The notes under the pieces were generated by a model. That model worked only from the letters and a program-made list of their open reading frames with translations. It was not told the DNA's origin and did not search any database. DNA of 52,518 bases from Bacteroidota bacterium (GTDB taxonomy: Bacteria; Bacteroidota; Bacteroidia; Chitinophagales; Chitinophagaceae): contig JAFDYF010000110.1 in NCBI GenBank assembly GCA_018267575.1, positions 1 through 52,518 of the forward strand, given 5' to 3'. Position 1 is the first letter of the stretch. Every line of letters starts with the position of its first letter. Shown one piece after another: positions 43,927 to 52,167 of the stretch. The translations under genes were made by a program, and so were the position numbers.

Positions 43927-45033
43927 TTATTTTTCTTTTAAGAAACCCAACGGCAGTCCATTATATACCCTTGCAAAAGTGGCAATCGTTTTTGCGTCCC
44001 CGTGCAAACTGTCAAGCGGTGTTTTCAAATAATAATCGATTGGCGGCAATAGCGAAGAAGCCGTCGGCTTGGCAAATCCATATAAACCGATACCTGTTTT
44101 CATAGCGTTTTCCACGGTGACAACCGGGTCCTTTCCATTCCAATCAGCAAGACAGGTAATCAATCTGGTTTGCTTGCCAACCATGGTCTTTACTGTATCC
44201 AATTTTTTCAAATCTCCATCTTCATTCATCAGCCAATCCACTTCTTTGAACATTTTCGAGTTGATAATATGGGGATGGGTAATCTGATAGCAGGTGAGCC
44301 AGATGATACAATTGGGATTGGTTTCTTTTGCAGCTTTATGAATTACCTCCCAAGTTTTTTCAATTGCCAATCGGCTATAAGTATTGTAATCAGCTTCCGA
44401 TAATTGTTTTTCACCCGGAAAGGGTTTGCCCATCAATTCCAAATAACGTTGCTTTTCACTAGCAATCCAAAGACCGCCTGTGGAAATTCTTTTGGGTTGA
44501 TAAAACCAATCAATCATAAACCCATCCATCCCAGTTTTACGAACCGCATCACGTATAGCAGAATCCAGATAGGATAAATATTTTTTAGTAAAGGGAATGT
44601 GCATGTCACTGGGATAACCATAGCTGTAATCCGGATTTTCCATTCCCCATCTGGTATTCGCACCGATACAATAATAGCCCATCACTTTCATGCCTTCCTT
44701 ATGACCGAGGGTGACCATCTCCGTGAGAAAATCATGTGTCAGTCCGGGCTGTTCCGGCACTACGCCATCTTTGTACCATGCATACCCATTGCAGGATACG
44801 GCAAAGGTTTGAATCGTATTCACGCCAAGTGCCTTGTACCATTTTATATGTTCTTCGGGTGAGGCATCAGCCCAGAGACCCGGTTTGGCAAATGCATTTG
44901 GGCCACCTTCGCCCCAATTAAAATCAAGATCATAGGCTTTAATTTCACCCGGATGTCGGGAAGATTGCTGCGCCACTGTATCTATGGATAAAAGCAAGAT
45001 TGCAAGAATAAAAACCAAAAAATGATTTCGCAT
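43927..45033 (-). CDS. Secreted TIM-barrel protein, putative glycoside hydrolase
   Basis: The 368-residue protein has a signal peptide (1-21) and barrel-strand phrases: KWYKALGVNTIQTFAVSCNGY, MKVMGYYCIGANTRWG, TGMDGFMIDWFYQP, NCIIWLTCYQ and DWLMNEDGD. The aspartate in FMIDWF and the acidic NEDGD are candidate catalytic residues. The pattern recalls GH29-like or GH-A/D-type barrels, but I cannot place it in a numbered family. The neighbouring fucosidase and esterase, 26 nt away, suggest action on the same glycan. It may be a new glycosidase family. Confidence 0.55.
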   Translation of the reverse strand: MRNHFLVFILAILLLSIDTVAQQSSRHPGEIKAYDLDFNWGEGGPNAFAKPGLWADASPEEHIKWYKALGVNTIQTFAVSCNGYAWYKDGVVPEQPGLTHDFLTEMVTLGHKEGMKVMGYYCIGANTRWGMENPDYSYGYPSDMHIPFTKKYLSYLDSAIRDAVRKTGMDGFMIDWFYQPKRISTGGLWIASEKQRYLELMGKPFPGEKQLSEADYNTYSRLAIEKTWEVIHKAAKETNPNCIIWLTCYQITHPHIINSKMFKEVDWLMNEDGDLKKLDTVKTMVGKQTRLITCLADWNGKDPVVTVENAMKTGIGLYGFAKPTASSLLPPIDYYLKTPLDSLHGDAKTIATFARVYNGLPLGFLKEK

Positions 45034-45059
45034 AAAATTGATTTATGGATCCCCGATTA

Positions 45060-47012
45060 TTAGTTCTCAAATAAATGAACAATCCTCATCGCATTGCCTT
45101 TTGAATGTTGGTTATGATCCTCTCGAATCGTAACCTTTAATACATGTTTTTTGCTTATCAACCCATCTGCGAGTAGAATGTATTGGGGCAGGTGCAGGTA
45201 AGCACTATGTGGTTCAAAAAACAGGTCGATGGGGGTTTGTTCTTTTCCATCGATGGAATAATTTATTTTCCCTGCATCCGGACCGCCAGCAATGCTGATG
45301 CCCATTGCAGTTCCTTGAAAAGCCAATTCAAAACATGCCCCAGGTTTTTCTCCCACCAACATCGGCACATCGACATAACCTTCTCTTGTCCCGGCTTTAT
45401 CTGTAGGGTGCCAAGATGGATTAATGACAAAACCATTTCTACCCGAAGCATTTTCCAATGGGATAAAATGGCCGTTTTCATAATCCAATTTTTCTATTGG
45501 TTTTGGCAAAACAACAGGCATTTTTTGTGCGGGACCGCTTTTCAGCAAATCATTTCTCAACAATGTTTTGATGGAATTGAAATAAACTTCCTGTCCAAAT
45601 GGGGAGGGATGCAAATTTTTAAAATCATATTCCCAGGTAAATTCTTTGTTCTTGATTCTTTCGTTTACTTCATCCGCCAGATTGATAAAAGGGACATGAT
45701 AATATTTCGAAAGCGATTCGTGCAGCGCTACTTCAAATGGTATTTTGCCTGCTTTATAATCATCCAACTTGAACTCATCCACAAAGGCCATTACAACCAT
45801 ATCCATCATGGGGTTTGACTTGTACGCATGGCGAATAACCCCTTCCAAAGCTCTCCGTTGCTGGGTTTCAGGGGTATGGTTTACATAATCGTTCACTGCG
45901 GATTCAATGAACATAAGATCTACTCTTCCCAATTCCAACAATTCATTCTGCATCCGGAAAGCATGCGGCAGGCTGCCAAGGGAAGGCACACCCGCATTGA
46001 TAAATTTGAATTTAGTGTCAGGAAAGAGTTCGGTCAGATAGCGGCAAGTTTTTTGTCGCCAGCCATACATATTGGTGATGGAGCCACCCAAAAAAGCAAC
46101 CGTCACATCCTGCTTGTTCTGGATCCGGCTCAATACATGATCCAAGTTTCCATAAGGATGAATAAAATTTTCTGAGGGTAAAAATGGCTTTGGATTCGCC
46201 GCATATTCATAGATGATATCCGCAATGGCCTTGGGGTTTTCAATATCATAATGATGGCCATGACTTCCCGGATTTTCAACGGGCATCGGCACTACTGTTG
46301 CCTGACCGCCAAGAAGGATATAATTGTTCACCAACAGAAAAGTATTTTCTTCATTGGGCACAATGGAATCAGTAAGCCCAATCGCATGCAAGATGGGGAC
46401 ATGAAAACCAGCCAGTCCTTCCAAATTGTCTTTGGGTTGATCGGGATATGCTTTGGCCTGTTCATCATTGGCAAAACCATATTGCTCCTTCAAGCTTTTC
46501 CATTCTTCTTTTGAACCAAAGCCCTTCCCTTTGCCACCAGGCCAGCTATTGAAATCGCAAACAGGCCCTTCTCCGTAAATAAAACTAACTTTTGAAGGAT
46601 TGCGTTTTGCCCAACCATACACAAACAAGCCGCCCCTACTTACTCCTTCCAGTGCAGGCCTAGTTGAAAATGATTTTTGCTTAGTGAGATAATCATAAAA
46701 CTTATCCCAAATCATCATGGCTTTTGCAGAGCCCAGCATCCCATCGGTATTAATATATGCCACATGAAAGCCTTTTTCCAAAAGAATGCTATCTATCTGT
46801 GTATGCCATTCGGGAAACCGGGCATTCCATATCCAGGGGTTTCCCGGCAAGGCATTTTTGGGGGCTAAAATAAATGCAGGGATACCATCAATCTTGAAAT
46901 TGGTCTTTTCAAATGAACCCCGGTTTGATTTTACTATATCCTTAATGCTTTGTGCATGAAGCTGACCAAAACTTAGACAACAAACTATAAAAATCAGAAT
47001 CTTATTTCTCAT
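45060..47012 (-). CDS. Predicted dual esterase: alpha/beta-hydrolase fused to SGNH hydrolase
   Basis: The 650-residue secreted protein (signal peptide 1-20) joins two hydrolases. Residues about 25-275 are an alpha/beta-hydrolase with S125 in GVSRGG, an acid D215 (GLTDSIVP) and His in GSHGHH (251-254). Residues about 285-490 are an SGNH/GDSL-type hydrolase with S311 (FLGGSIT), G341/N374 equivalents (NAGVPS, SAVND) and H468 (LHPSPFGQ). The usual Asp three residues before that His is a Lys, so the acid may differ. A C-terminal beta domain (about 500-650) follows. It probably removes acetyl or other ester groups from the fucose glycan. The gene starts 12 nt after the GH29 gene. Confidence 0.75.
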   Translation of the reverse strand: MRNKILIFIVCCLSFGQLHAQSIKDIVKSNRGSFEKTNFKIDGIPAFILAPKNALPGNPWIWNARFPEWHTQIDSILLEKGFHVAYINTDGMLGSAKAMMIWDKFYDYLTKQKSFSTRPALEGVSRGGLFVYGWAKRNPSKVSFIYGEGPVCDFNSWPGGKGKGFGSKEEWKSLKEQYGFANDEQAKAYPDQPKDNLEGLAGFHVPILHAIGLTDSIVPNEENTFLLVNNYILLGGQATVVPMPVENPGSHGHHYDIENPKAIADIIYEYAANPKPFLPSENFIHPYGNLDHVLSRIQNKQDVTVAFLGGSITNMYGWRQKTCRYLTELFPDTKFKFINAGVPSLGSLPHAFRMQNELLELGRVDLMFIESAVNDYVNHTPETQQRRALEGVIRHAYKSNPMMDMVVMAFVDEFKLDDYKAGKIPFEVALHESLSKYYHVPFINLADEVNERIKNKEFTWEYDFKNLHPSPFGQEVYFNSIKTLLRNDLLKSGPAQKMPVVLPKPIEKLDYENGHFIPLENASGRNGFVINPSWHPTDKAGTREGYVDVPMLVGEKPGACFELAFQGTAMGISIAGGPDAGKINYSIDGKEQTPIDLFFEPHSAYLHLPQYILLADGLISKKHVLKVTIREDHNQHSKGNAMRIVHLFEN

Positions 47013-47024
47013 AATTTAATAAAA

Positions 47025-48926
47025 TTATTTACCATAAACATACATATGTTTCAATTGCAATGCGCTGCTTTCGTTTGTCTTTTTACTGATTCGTACATAC
47101 CGTGCACTGACACCGGGCAATAGGATGCCTGCATTGAATTGGGCCACGGTCGCTTCCCATTGCTGAAATGGCTGGCTCCTAATTTCTGCAAGTACCCATT
47201 CTTTTCCATCGGAAGAAACTTCTACCTTGAACAAAGATTTTTCGCTCGGTTCATTTTTTCCGATTTGTATGTCAACCCCAGTTACTGAAAATATTTTGCC
47301 AAGATCAATGGTCACAGATGGATTGGGTTCTTTATTTGTTTGAAAAACAAATCCTGATTTGGGATCTTGCCTACTAAATAAAAATGGATGATTTTGAGGG
47401 TTATCCGGCACAGCATCACTGCTCATCACAAAGCTGGCCGAGTTTGAAATGATTTTACCATACACAGGATCAGAAAATTTCGACAAGGTAGCCTTGCTGG
47501 AAGCCATCTGATCAATTTTGTTTTGAAAACTGCACTCTATAATAATCGCATTGGTATCCAGCTTGGCTTTTGCAAGATCCAGCACAATCCCCTTAGCATT
47601 TTGTATATAGCTCACCTTACCACCTGTTATACATTTTGCAGAAATTATTTTATTGTTCAATGGTGGTAAAATCAATTTTCCAGTGGTAGGCGATGTGATA
47701 TGCAGGTAGGCTTTATTATCCCTGTAGGTGCTTCCACCCCAATCGGCCGGATACCAGGGACCTCCTTTCGTGTTATAAATGGTATAGCCATACTGATTGA
47801 GCCATTCGCCCATTTCCTCCAAACGCTCCACTTGCACAGAGTCAAAAGCGCCATCCCATTTGGGGCCCCAACTCAACAACATATTCCCATTGCCATCTGC
47901 TGTAGAAGTCAACATTTTTATTAATTCCTTCAAAGATTTGGAAGGCGTAGGCGACCATGACCAAGAATGGCAAAGGGTCATACAACTTTCCCAAGCCCTT
48001 GGTGATTGATAGGCACCTATTCTTTGTTCGGGTGTATCAAAATCGCCGGGGATAGATGCGCGGTTGTTGATGACGATACCCGGTTGCAATTTCCGTATCA
48101 TGCGGGTCAGCTTTTCAGACTCCCACATATCCGCTGTGAACATGCCGCCCCACCAACAGGCATCAAACCAAAATACATCCACTTTGCCGTAATTGGTGCA
48201 AAGTTCTCGAACCGCATTGAACTGATAGTCTATATATTTTTGATGGGTAGGACCGGGCAATACTTTTGCGACGCCAGGCTTTGCTTTATAATAAGGAGGC
48301 ACGGGGATCCGATCGATCAATGAAGTGTCAACTGGGGCATAATCGGGATGGTACCAATCCCGTTGCGAATAATAAATGCCAAACTTCATCCCTGCTGAAT
48401 GGCAGGCGTCGGCCAGTTCTTTTAGATAATCCCTACCAAATGGAGTGTGCATGATATTAAAATCGGAATATTGGGTATTCCAAAGATGAAAGCCATCATG
48501 ATGTTTGGCAATAGCCACAATATATTTGAACCCAGCTTTTTTAGCAATGTCAACCCATTCTTTTGCATTGAATTTTTCCATCTTAAAATAATGGGGATAT
48601 ATTGTCCACACACTATCAGGGATGGGTCCGTGTCCCTGATCAGGTGCTTTGCGGGTATAGCACATGCCCCAACTCAAATCCTTGCCGATATAGGTGGACA
48701 ACCCAAAATGGATGAACATGCCATATTTGGCATCCTTGAACCATTGCATATCCTTTTCGGTGGCAAAATTGCTACTGTTCCATTCTTTCAAAGTAAAGCG
48801 TTGCAACAAATTCCATCGCTCATGTTTGGAAGAGTCGTTTTGCAGAATAGACCACTGTGCAAACAAGCATTGAAAATAAAATAGAAAAAATAGAAAAATA
48901 AAGACCCTTTTTTTCATTGCAAACAA
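47025..48926 (-). CDS. GH29 alpha-L-fucosidase with C-terminal discoidin domain
   Basis: The 633-residue secreted protein has a signal peptide (ending LFAQ; Met4 at 48917 may be the true start). The canonical GH29 motifs are FIHFG (71-75), KHHDGF (141-146) and the nucleophile D255 in VFWFDACWWGG. The catalytic barrel runs to about residue 370, with a beta domain to about 460. Residues about 490-633 form an F5/8 type C (discoidin) module with TIDLGKIFSVTGVDIQIG and VSARYVRISK. It cleaves terminal alpha-L-fucose in the periplasm or at the surface. It is the first gene of the fucose locus. Confidence 0.9.
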   Translation of the reverse strand: MFAMKKRVFIFLFFLFYFQCLFAQWSILQNDSSKHERWNLLQRFTLKEWNSSNFATEKDMQWFKDAKYGMFIHFGLSTYIGKDLSWGMCYTRKAPDQGHGPIPDSVWTIYPHYFKMEKFNAKEWVDIAKKAGFKYIVAIAKHHDGFHLWNTQYSDFNIMHTPFGRDYLKELADACHSAGMKFGIYYSQRDWYHPDYAPVDTSLIDRIPVPPYYKAKPGVAKVLPGPTHQKYIDYQFNAVRELCTNYGKVDVFWFDACWWGGMFTADMWESEKLTRMIRKLQPGIVINNRASIPGDFDTPEQRIGAYQSPRAWESCMTLCHSWSWSPTPSKSLKELIKMLTSTADGNGNMLLSWGPKWDGAFDSVQVERLEEMGEWLNQYGYTIYNTKGGPWYPADWGGSTYRDNKAYLHITSPTTGKLILPPLNNKIISAKCITGGKVSYIQNAKGIVLDLAKAKLDTNAIIIECSFQNKIDQMASSKATLSKFSDPVYGKIISNSASFVMSSDAVPDNPQNHPFLFSRQDPKSGFVFQTNKEPNPSVTIDLGKIFSVTGVDIQIGKNEPSEKSLFKVEVSSDGKEWVLAEIRSQPFQQWEATVAQFNAGILLPGVSARYVRISKKTNESSALQLKHMYVYGK

Positions 48927-49370
48927 TTTCAGATAATTAAAACAAAAGAGTAGACCAAGAATAATTGGCCTGGTGACTTATACCCAACTGCTAATTTTAC
49001 TTTTGTTCAAGATTCGTGAATAGGCGTTCCTACAGCTTGACTATTGATAGTGTAATTCCTTTCGTTGATTCTGTTTTAATTTTAATCAACACAAGATTAG
49101 CCCAATAAAATTATGAGAAGTTAGTAACCTTTGTTCATTCAATCTTGACCAAATATTATACTATCTTGACATAATACTATGGATAACGATTCTTTTGAGG
49201 TCACCAAGACATAACGGTGGATTGAAGAAGTTTTGGAAAAGAAGTGATGAAGCAAGTTCAAATGGAAACTTGATTCATCATTCAAAGTCATTTTTTGGGG
49301 ATGAATGATAATAGTGTTTATCAGCACTATAATAAAGGCAAATACTTAAATGGATGATCGGGGACGATCA
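48927..49370. other. Upstream region of the fucose locus
   Basis: No gene is visible in these 444 bp; a 62-codon minus frame at 49139-49327 lacks protein character. It must contain the promoter for the locus, but I find no exact TAnnTTTG on the minus strand, which fits activator-dependent transcription. TTGATT...AATCAA near 49065-49089 is the only dyad of note besides the hairpin at 49309. Confidence 0.4.
49309..49332 (-). terminator. Weak hairpin downstream of phnY
   Basis: On the minus strand TATAGTG pairs with CACTATTA around CTGATAAA, 39 nt after the phnY stop. The stem is AT-rich with no clean U-run, so termination is uncertain. Confidence 0.3.
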
Positions 49371-50846
49371 CTACCAAGGCATTGAAAATGTCTTCACAAA
49401 TGTAAAGCACTTCATGGCTTCAATCACGCCTTCCTTGATCCCTAATCCTGAATCTTTAATACCTCCGAACGGGGAGCTTTCAATACGATAACCGGGCACT
49501 TCGTTGATGTTCACCGTGCCTACTTTTAACTCTTTTACGAAACGGAGTGCCCAGTCTAAATTGTTTGTGACAACAGCACTGGATAAACCATAGGCTGTTG
49601 AATTGCTCAGTGTAATCGCATCATCAATATCCTTGAACCCAAGGATGGGCGCCAAAGGCCCGAACGATTCATGAACGACCATCTCAGCATTTCTTGGCAC
49701 CTCCACAATCACGGTTGGCTCTAACAATGCACCTTTGCGATTTCCCCCCAACAATATTTTGGCTCCTTGACCAACTGCTTTTTTTACTACCTCTTCTAAA
49801 TATATCGCAGCAGCCTCATCAATCACTGTACCTACTTTTGTATCAGGAGAGGCGGGATCGCCACAGGTATATTCCTTCGCCTTGGCCACAAATTTTTCTA
49901 CAAATGCTTCCTTTATGCTTTCTTGTACTAAAATTCTTTTTACGGCGGTACAACGCTGGCCGCTGTTCCGGAACGAACCTTCAGCGGCAAGCGTTACGGC
50001 CGTATCTAAATTGGCATCTTCCATAATGATGAGCGGGTCGTTGCCACCCAATTCCAAAATCACTTTTTTATATCCAACGGTGGATGCAATATGCTTACCC
50101 ACGGCAACACTGCCTGTGAAAGAAACAATTTCAACCCGCGGATCTTTCACCAAGGGCTCTGCAATTTCATTGGTAGGCCCCAATAATACACTGAGCATAT
50201 AAGGAGGTAACCCTGCTTCATACAACAATTCCACAAACTTGATGGCCGTGAGCGGTGTTTTTTCAGAAGGCTTCAGTATCACCGGTGTGCCCACGGCAAT
50301 AGCAGGCGCAATTTTATGGGCAACCTGGTTGAGCGGGTGATTAAAAGGGGTGATACAAAGGGCCAATAATAATGGCTCTCTAGTGGTGAATATTTTTCTA
50401 GCCTTTCCACTGGGAGAAATATCACAGGAAAAAATCTGGCCATCATCTTTCAAACTTTCCATGGCCGCGAACATCAATACATCATGAGCACGCCCAGTTT
50501 CATATCTTGCTTCCCTAATGGCCAAGCCAGATTCCGCACTAATGGTTTGCGCAAATTCTTCTTTTCTTTCCATCAATAATAGCCTCGCTTTATCCAGAAT
50601 GGAAAATCGGTCATATCTCGTTAAACGCTGACCTCCTTTTAATGCCAGTTCAATTGCCTGTTGCGCATCGCTGGCATTGGCTAATTTCACGGTTCCCACT
50701 AACCGCTGATCGTAGGGGCTGCGTACTTCAAGCAAGTTGCCTTTTTCAATAGCCTTACCTGTAATATAGGAAGACAGATGCAACACTGCATCTTTGGTAG
50801 TACCCGTTGGCACACTATTATTTGCTGATATTTTTTTTTCGTTCAT
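49371..50846 (-). CDS. phnY: Phosphonoacetaldehyde dehydrogenase (PhnY-type aldehyde dehydrogenase)
   Basis: The 491-residue protein is an NAD(P)-dependent aldehyde dehydrogenase. N170 lies in TPFNHP, the nucleotide-binding phrase is SFTGSVAVGK, the general base is E265 in LELGGNDP, and the nucleophile is C299 in NSGQRCT. The lineage is suggested by the adjacent phosphonoacetate hydrolase gene 73 nt upstream in the same direction. PhnY oxidises phosphonoacetaldehyde to phosphonoacetate, the substrate of PhnA. Without that neighbour I would call it only an aldehyde dehydrogenase. The transaminase PhnW that makes phosphonoacetaldehyde from 2-aminoethylphosphonate is not in the window. Confidence 0.8.
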   Translation of the reverse strand: MNEKKISANNSVPTGTTKDAVLHLSSYITGKAIEKGNLLEVRSPYDQRLVGTVKLANASDAQQAIELALKGGQRLTRYDRFSILDKARLLLMERKEEFAQTISAESGLAIREARYETGRAHDVLMFAAMESLKDDGQIFSCDISPSGKARKIFTTREPLLLALCITPFNHPLNQVAHKIAPAIAVGTPVILKPSEKTPLTAIKFVELLYEAGLPPYMLSVLLGPTNEIAEPLVKDPRVEIVSFTGSVAVGKHIASTVGYKKVILELGGNDPLIIMEDANLDTAVTLAAEGSFRNSGQRCTAVKRILVQESIKEAFVEKFVAKAKEYTCGDPASPDTKVGTVIDEAAAIYLEEVVKKAVGQGAKILLGGNRKGALLEPTVIVEVPRNAEMVVHESFGPLAPILGFKDIDDAITLSNSTAYGLSSAVVTNNLDWALRFVKELKVGTVNINEVPGYRIESSPFGGIKDSGLGIKEGVIEAMKCFTFVKTFSMPW

Positions 50847-50919
50847 GTTGATCGAATTGTATTTTTAAAAGGAAAGAGAAGTATTTCCAATTAAAATCTT
50901 TTATAGTAAATCCTATTGA

Positions 50920-52167
50920 CTAACCAATAGTCCCATTTACCGTAAAATCAAAAATGTCAAAATTCCTTGGGTCTCCTGCCGCTTTCATTTGATAGGTTTT
51001 GTTCAATGGGTGTGAAATGATCATGGGCACCATCTCTTCATAGCGGCCACCATGCGACCGTAAAGTACCATCCAATGCGGAGAGATCGTGATATTGTGGC
51101 CTGCGCCCAACCACCACATCCCTACCAGATAATACCACTAGGTCCCCAATACGATCCGCAGGCTGCTCGAGCACCCGCACGGCAGTGGCCTGATCATATA
51201 CTTCCGTAATCCCGGGCTGTATTTCCAACCACTTCTTAATGTCAGTGATTTTTGATTTATCATCCACATGTACCACCACATAAGAGCCCAATGCACCATG
51301 ATGTTTTACATAAGGATCGGTAATGGGACAAATTACTCTGAAACCGATTTTACCGAATTGTGCTTCCAACATGTCTTCCACAAATAATACATTGGGACTA
51401 CCATCAGCCTTGATCTTTGCATTCATACCATGGTCGGCTGTGGCACCCACAATCGCCCCGAGCGAAAGCATCTTCCCAATCTCCGTATCCATGGCTTCAT
51501 AAAAAGAGACCGACTCCTCCGCTTCTGGCGCATACGTATGCTGCATATAATCGGTAAGGGAGAGGTATAAAAAATCGGCCAGACCCTTTTCAATAAAGGC
51601 AACACCAGCACGCAATACAAACAAACTGGCATCCGCACTATAAATAACGGGAGTTTTATATCCAACAATCCGCTCCACCTCTTCGATACCATGCGTGCCT
51701 TGTTTTGCTTGGTTTGCCTTTTCTGCAGAAATGGCTATGCCTTTCATTTTGTGGGAAAGAATATCCCTCAACTTTTCTTTTGCAGTTACTACAGCCAACT
51801 TTCTACCTGCATGGGATGCGGCCGCCAATAAAGTATCTGCCCGCAGGTATTCCGCCGAATTCATCATCACTTCCTGATCTTTGGCCACATCATAAAAAAA
51901 GTTGCCGCTAATTCCATGCACAGCCGGAGAAACCCCAGTAACGATAGAGGAATTATTGACATTGGTAAACGAGGGCAAAGCACCCCTCACCTTTCCGCGG
52001 TAGCCGTTCCTGGCCATTTTTTTTAGATTGGGCATCCGATCCAAGGCCATGGCCCTATCCAAATACTCATCGGCCGAGCCATCAATACAAATCACTACAA
52101 TGGGTTTTGCTTTTGGATGATAGTCCTTTCCATTTGCTGAAAACGGGTTGGTTGAAGCCATGTTCAT
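50920..52167 (-). CDS. phnA: Phosphonoacetate hydrolase
   Basis: The 415-residue protein belongs to the alkaline phosphatase superfamily and follows the phosphonoacetate hydrolase pattern. The first metal Asp is D29 (VVICIDGS), and the nucleophile Thr is T68 in GALPSFTNVNNSSI. SLTDYMQHTYAPE supplies Asp and His ligands, GATADHGMNAK supplies Asp-His, and LRSHGGRYEEMVPM supplies the last His. It hydrolyses phosphonoacetate to acetate and phosphate with two zinc ions, so the cell gains phosphorus and carbon from 2-aminoethylphosphonate. No signal peptide is seen, so it is cytoplasmic. ATG codons at residues 1 and 3 are both possible starts. Confidence 0.88.
   Translation of the reverse strand: MNMASTNPFSANGKDYHPKAKPIVVICIDGSADEYLDRAMALDRMPNLKKMARNGYRGKVRGALPSFTNVNNSSIVTGVSPAVHGISGNFFYDVAKDQEVMMNSAEYLRADTLLAAASHAGRKLAVVTAKEKLRDILSHKMKGIAISAEKANQAKQGTHGIEEVERIVGYKTPVIYSADASLFVLRAGVAFIEKGLADFLYLSLTDYMQHTYAPEAEESVSFYEAMDTEIGKMLSLGAIVGATADHGMNAKIKADGSPNVLFVEDMLEAQFGKIGFRVICPITDPYVKHHGALGSYVVVHVDDKSKITDIKKWLEIQPGITEVYDQATAVRVLEQPADRIGDLVVLSGRDVVVGRRPQYHDLSALDGTLRSHGGRYEEMVPMIISHPLNKTYQMKAAGDPRNFDIFDFTVNGTIG

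Noticed and set aside
45183..45818. 211-codon frame antisense to the dual esterase
   Set aside because: It is a shadow of the SGNH and C-terminal domains, with no independent support.
49139..49327. 62-codon minus-strand frame between the phn and fucose genes
   Set aside because: Low-complexity composition and no motif. It lies in what should be a promoter region.
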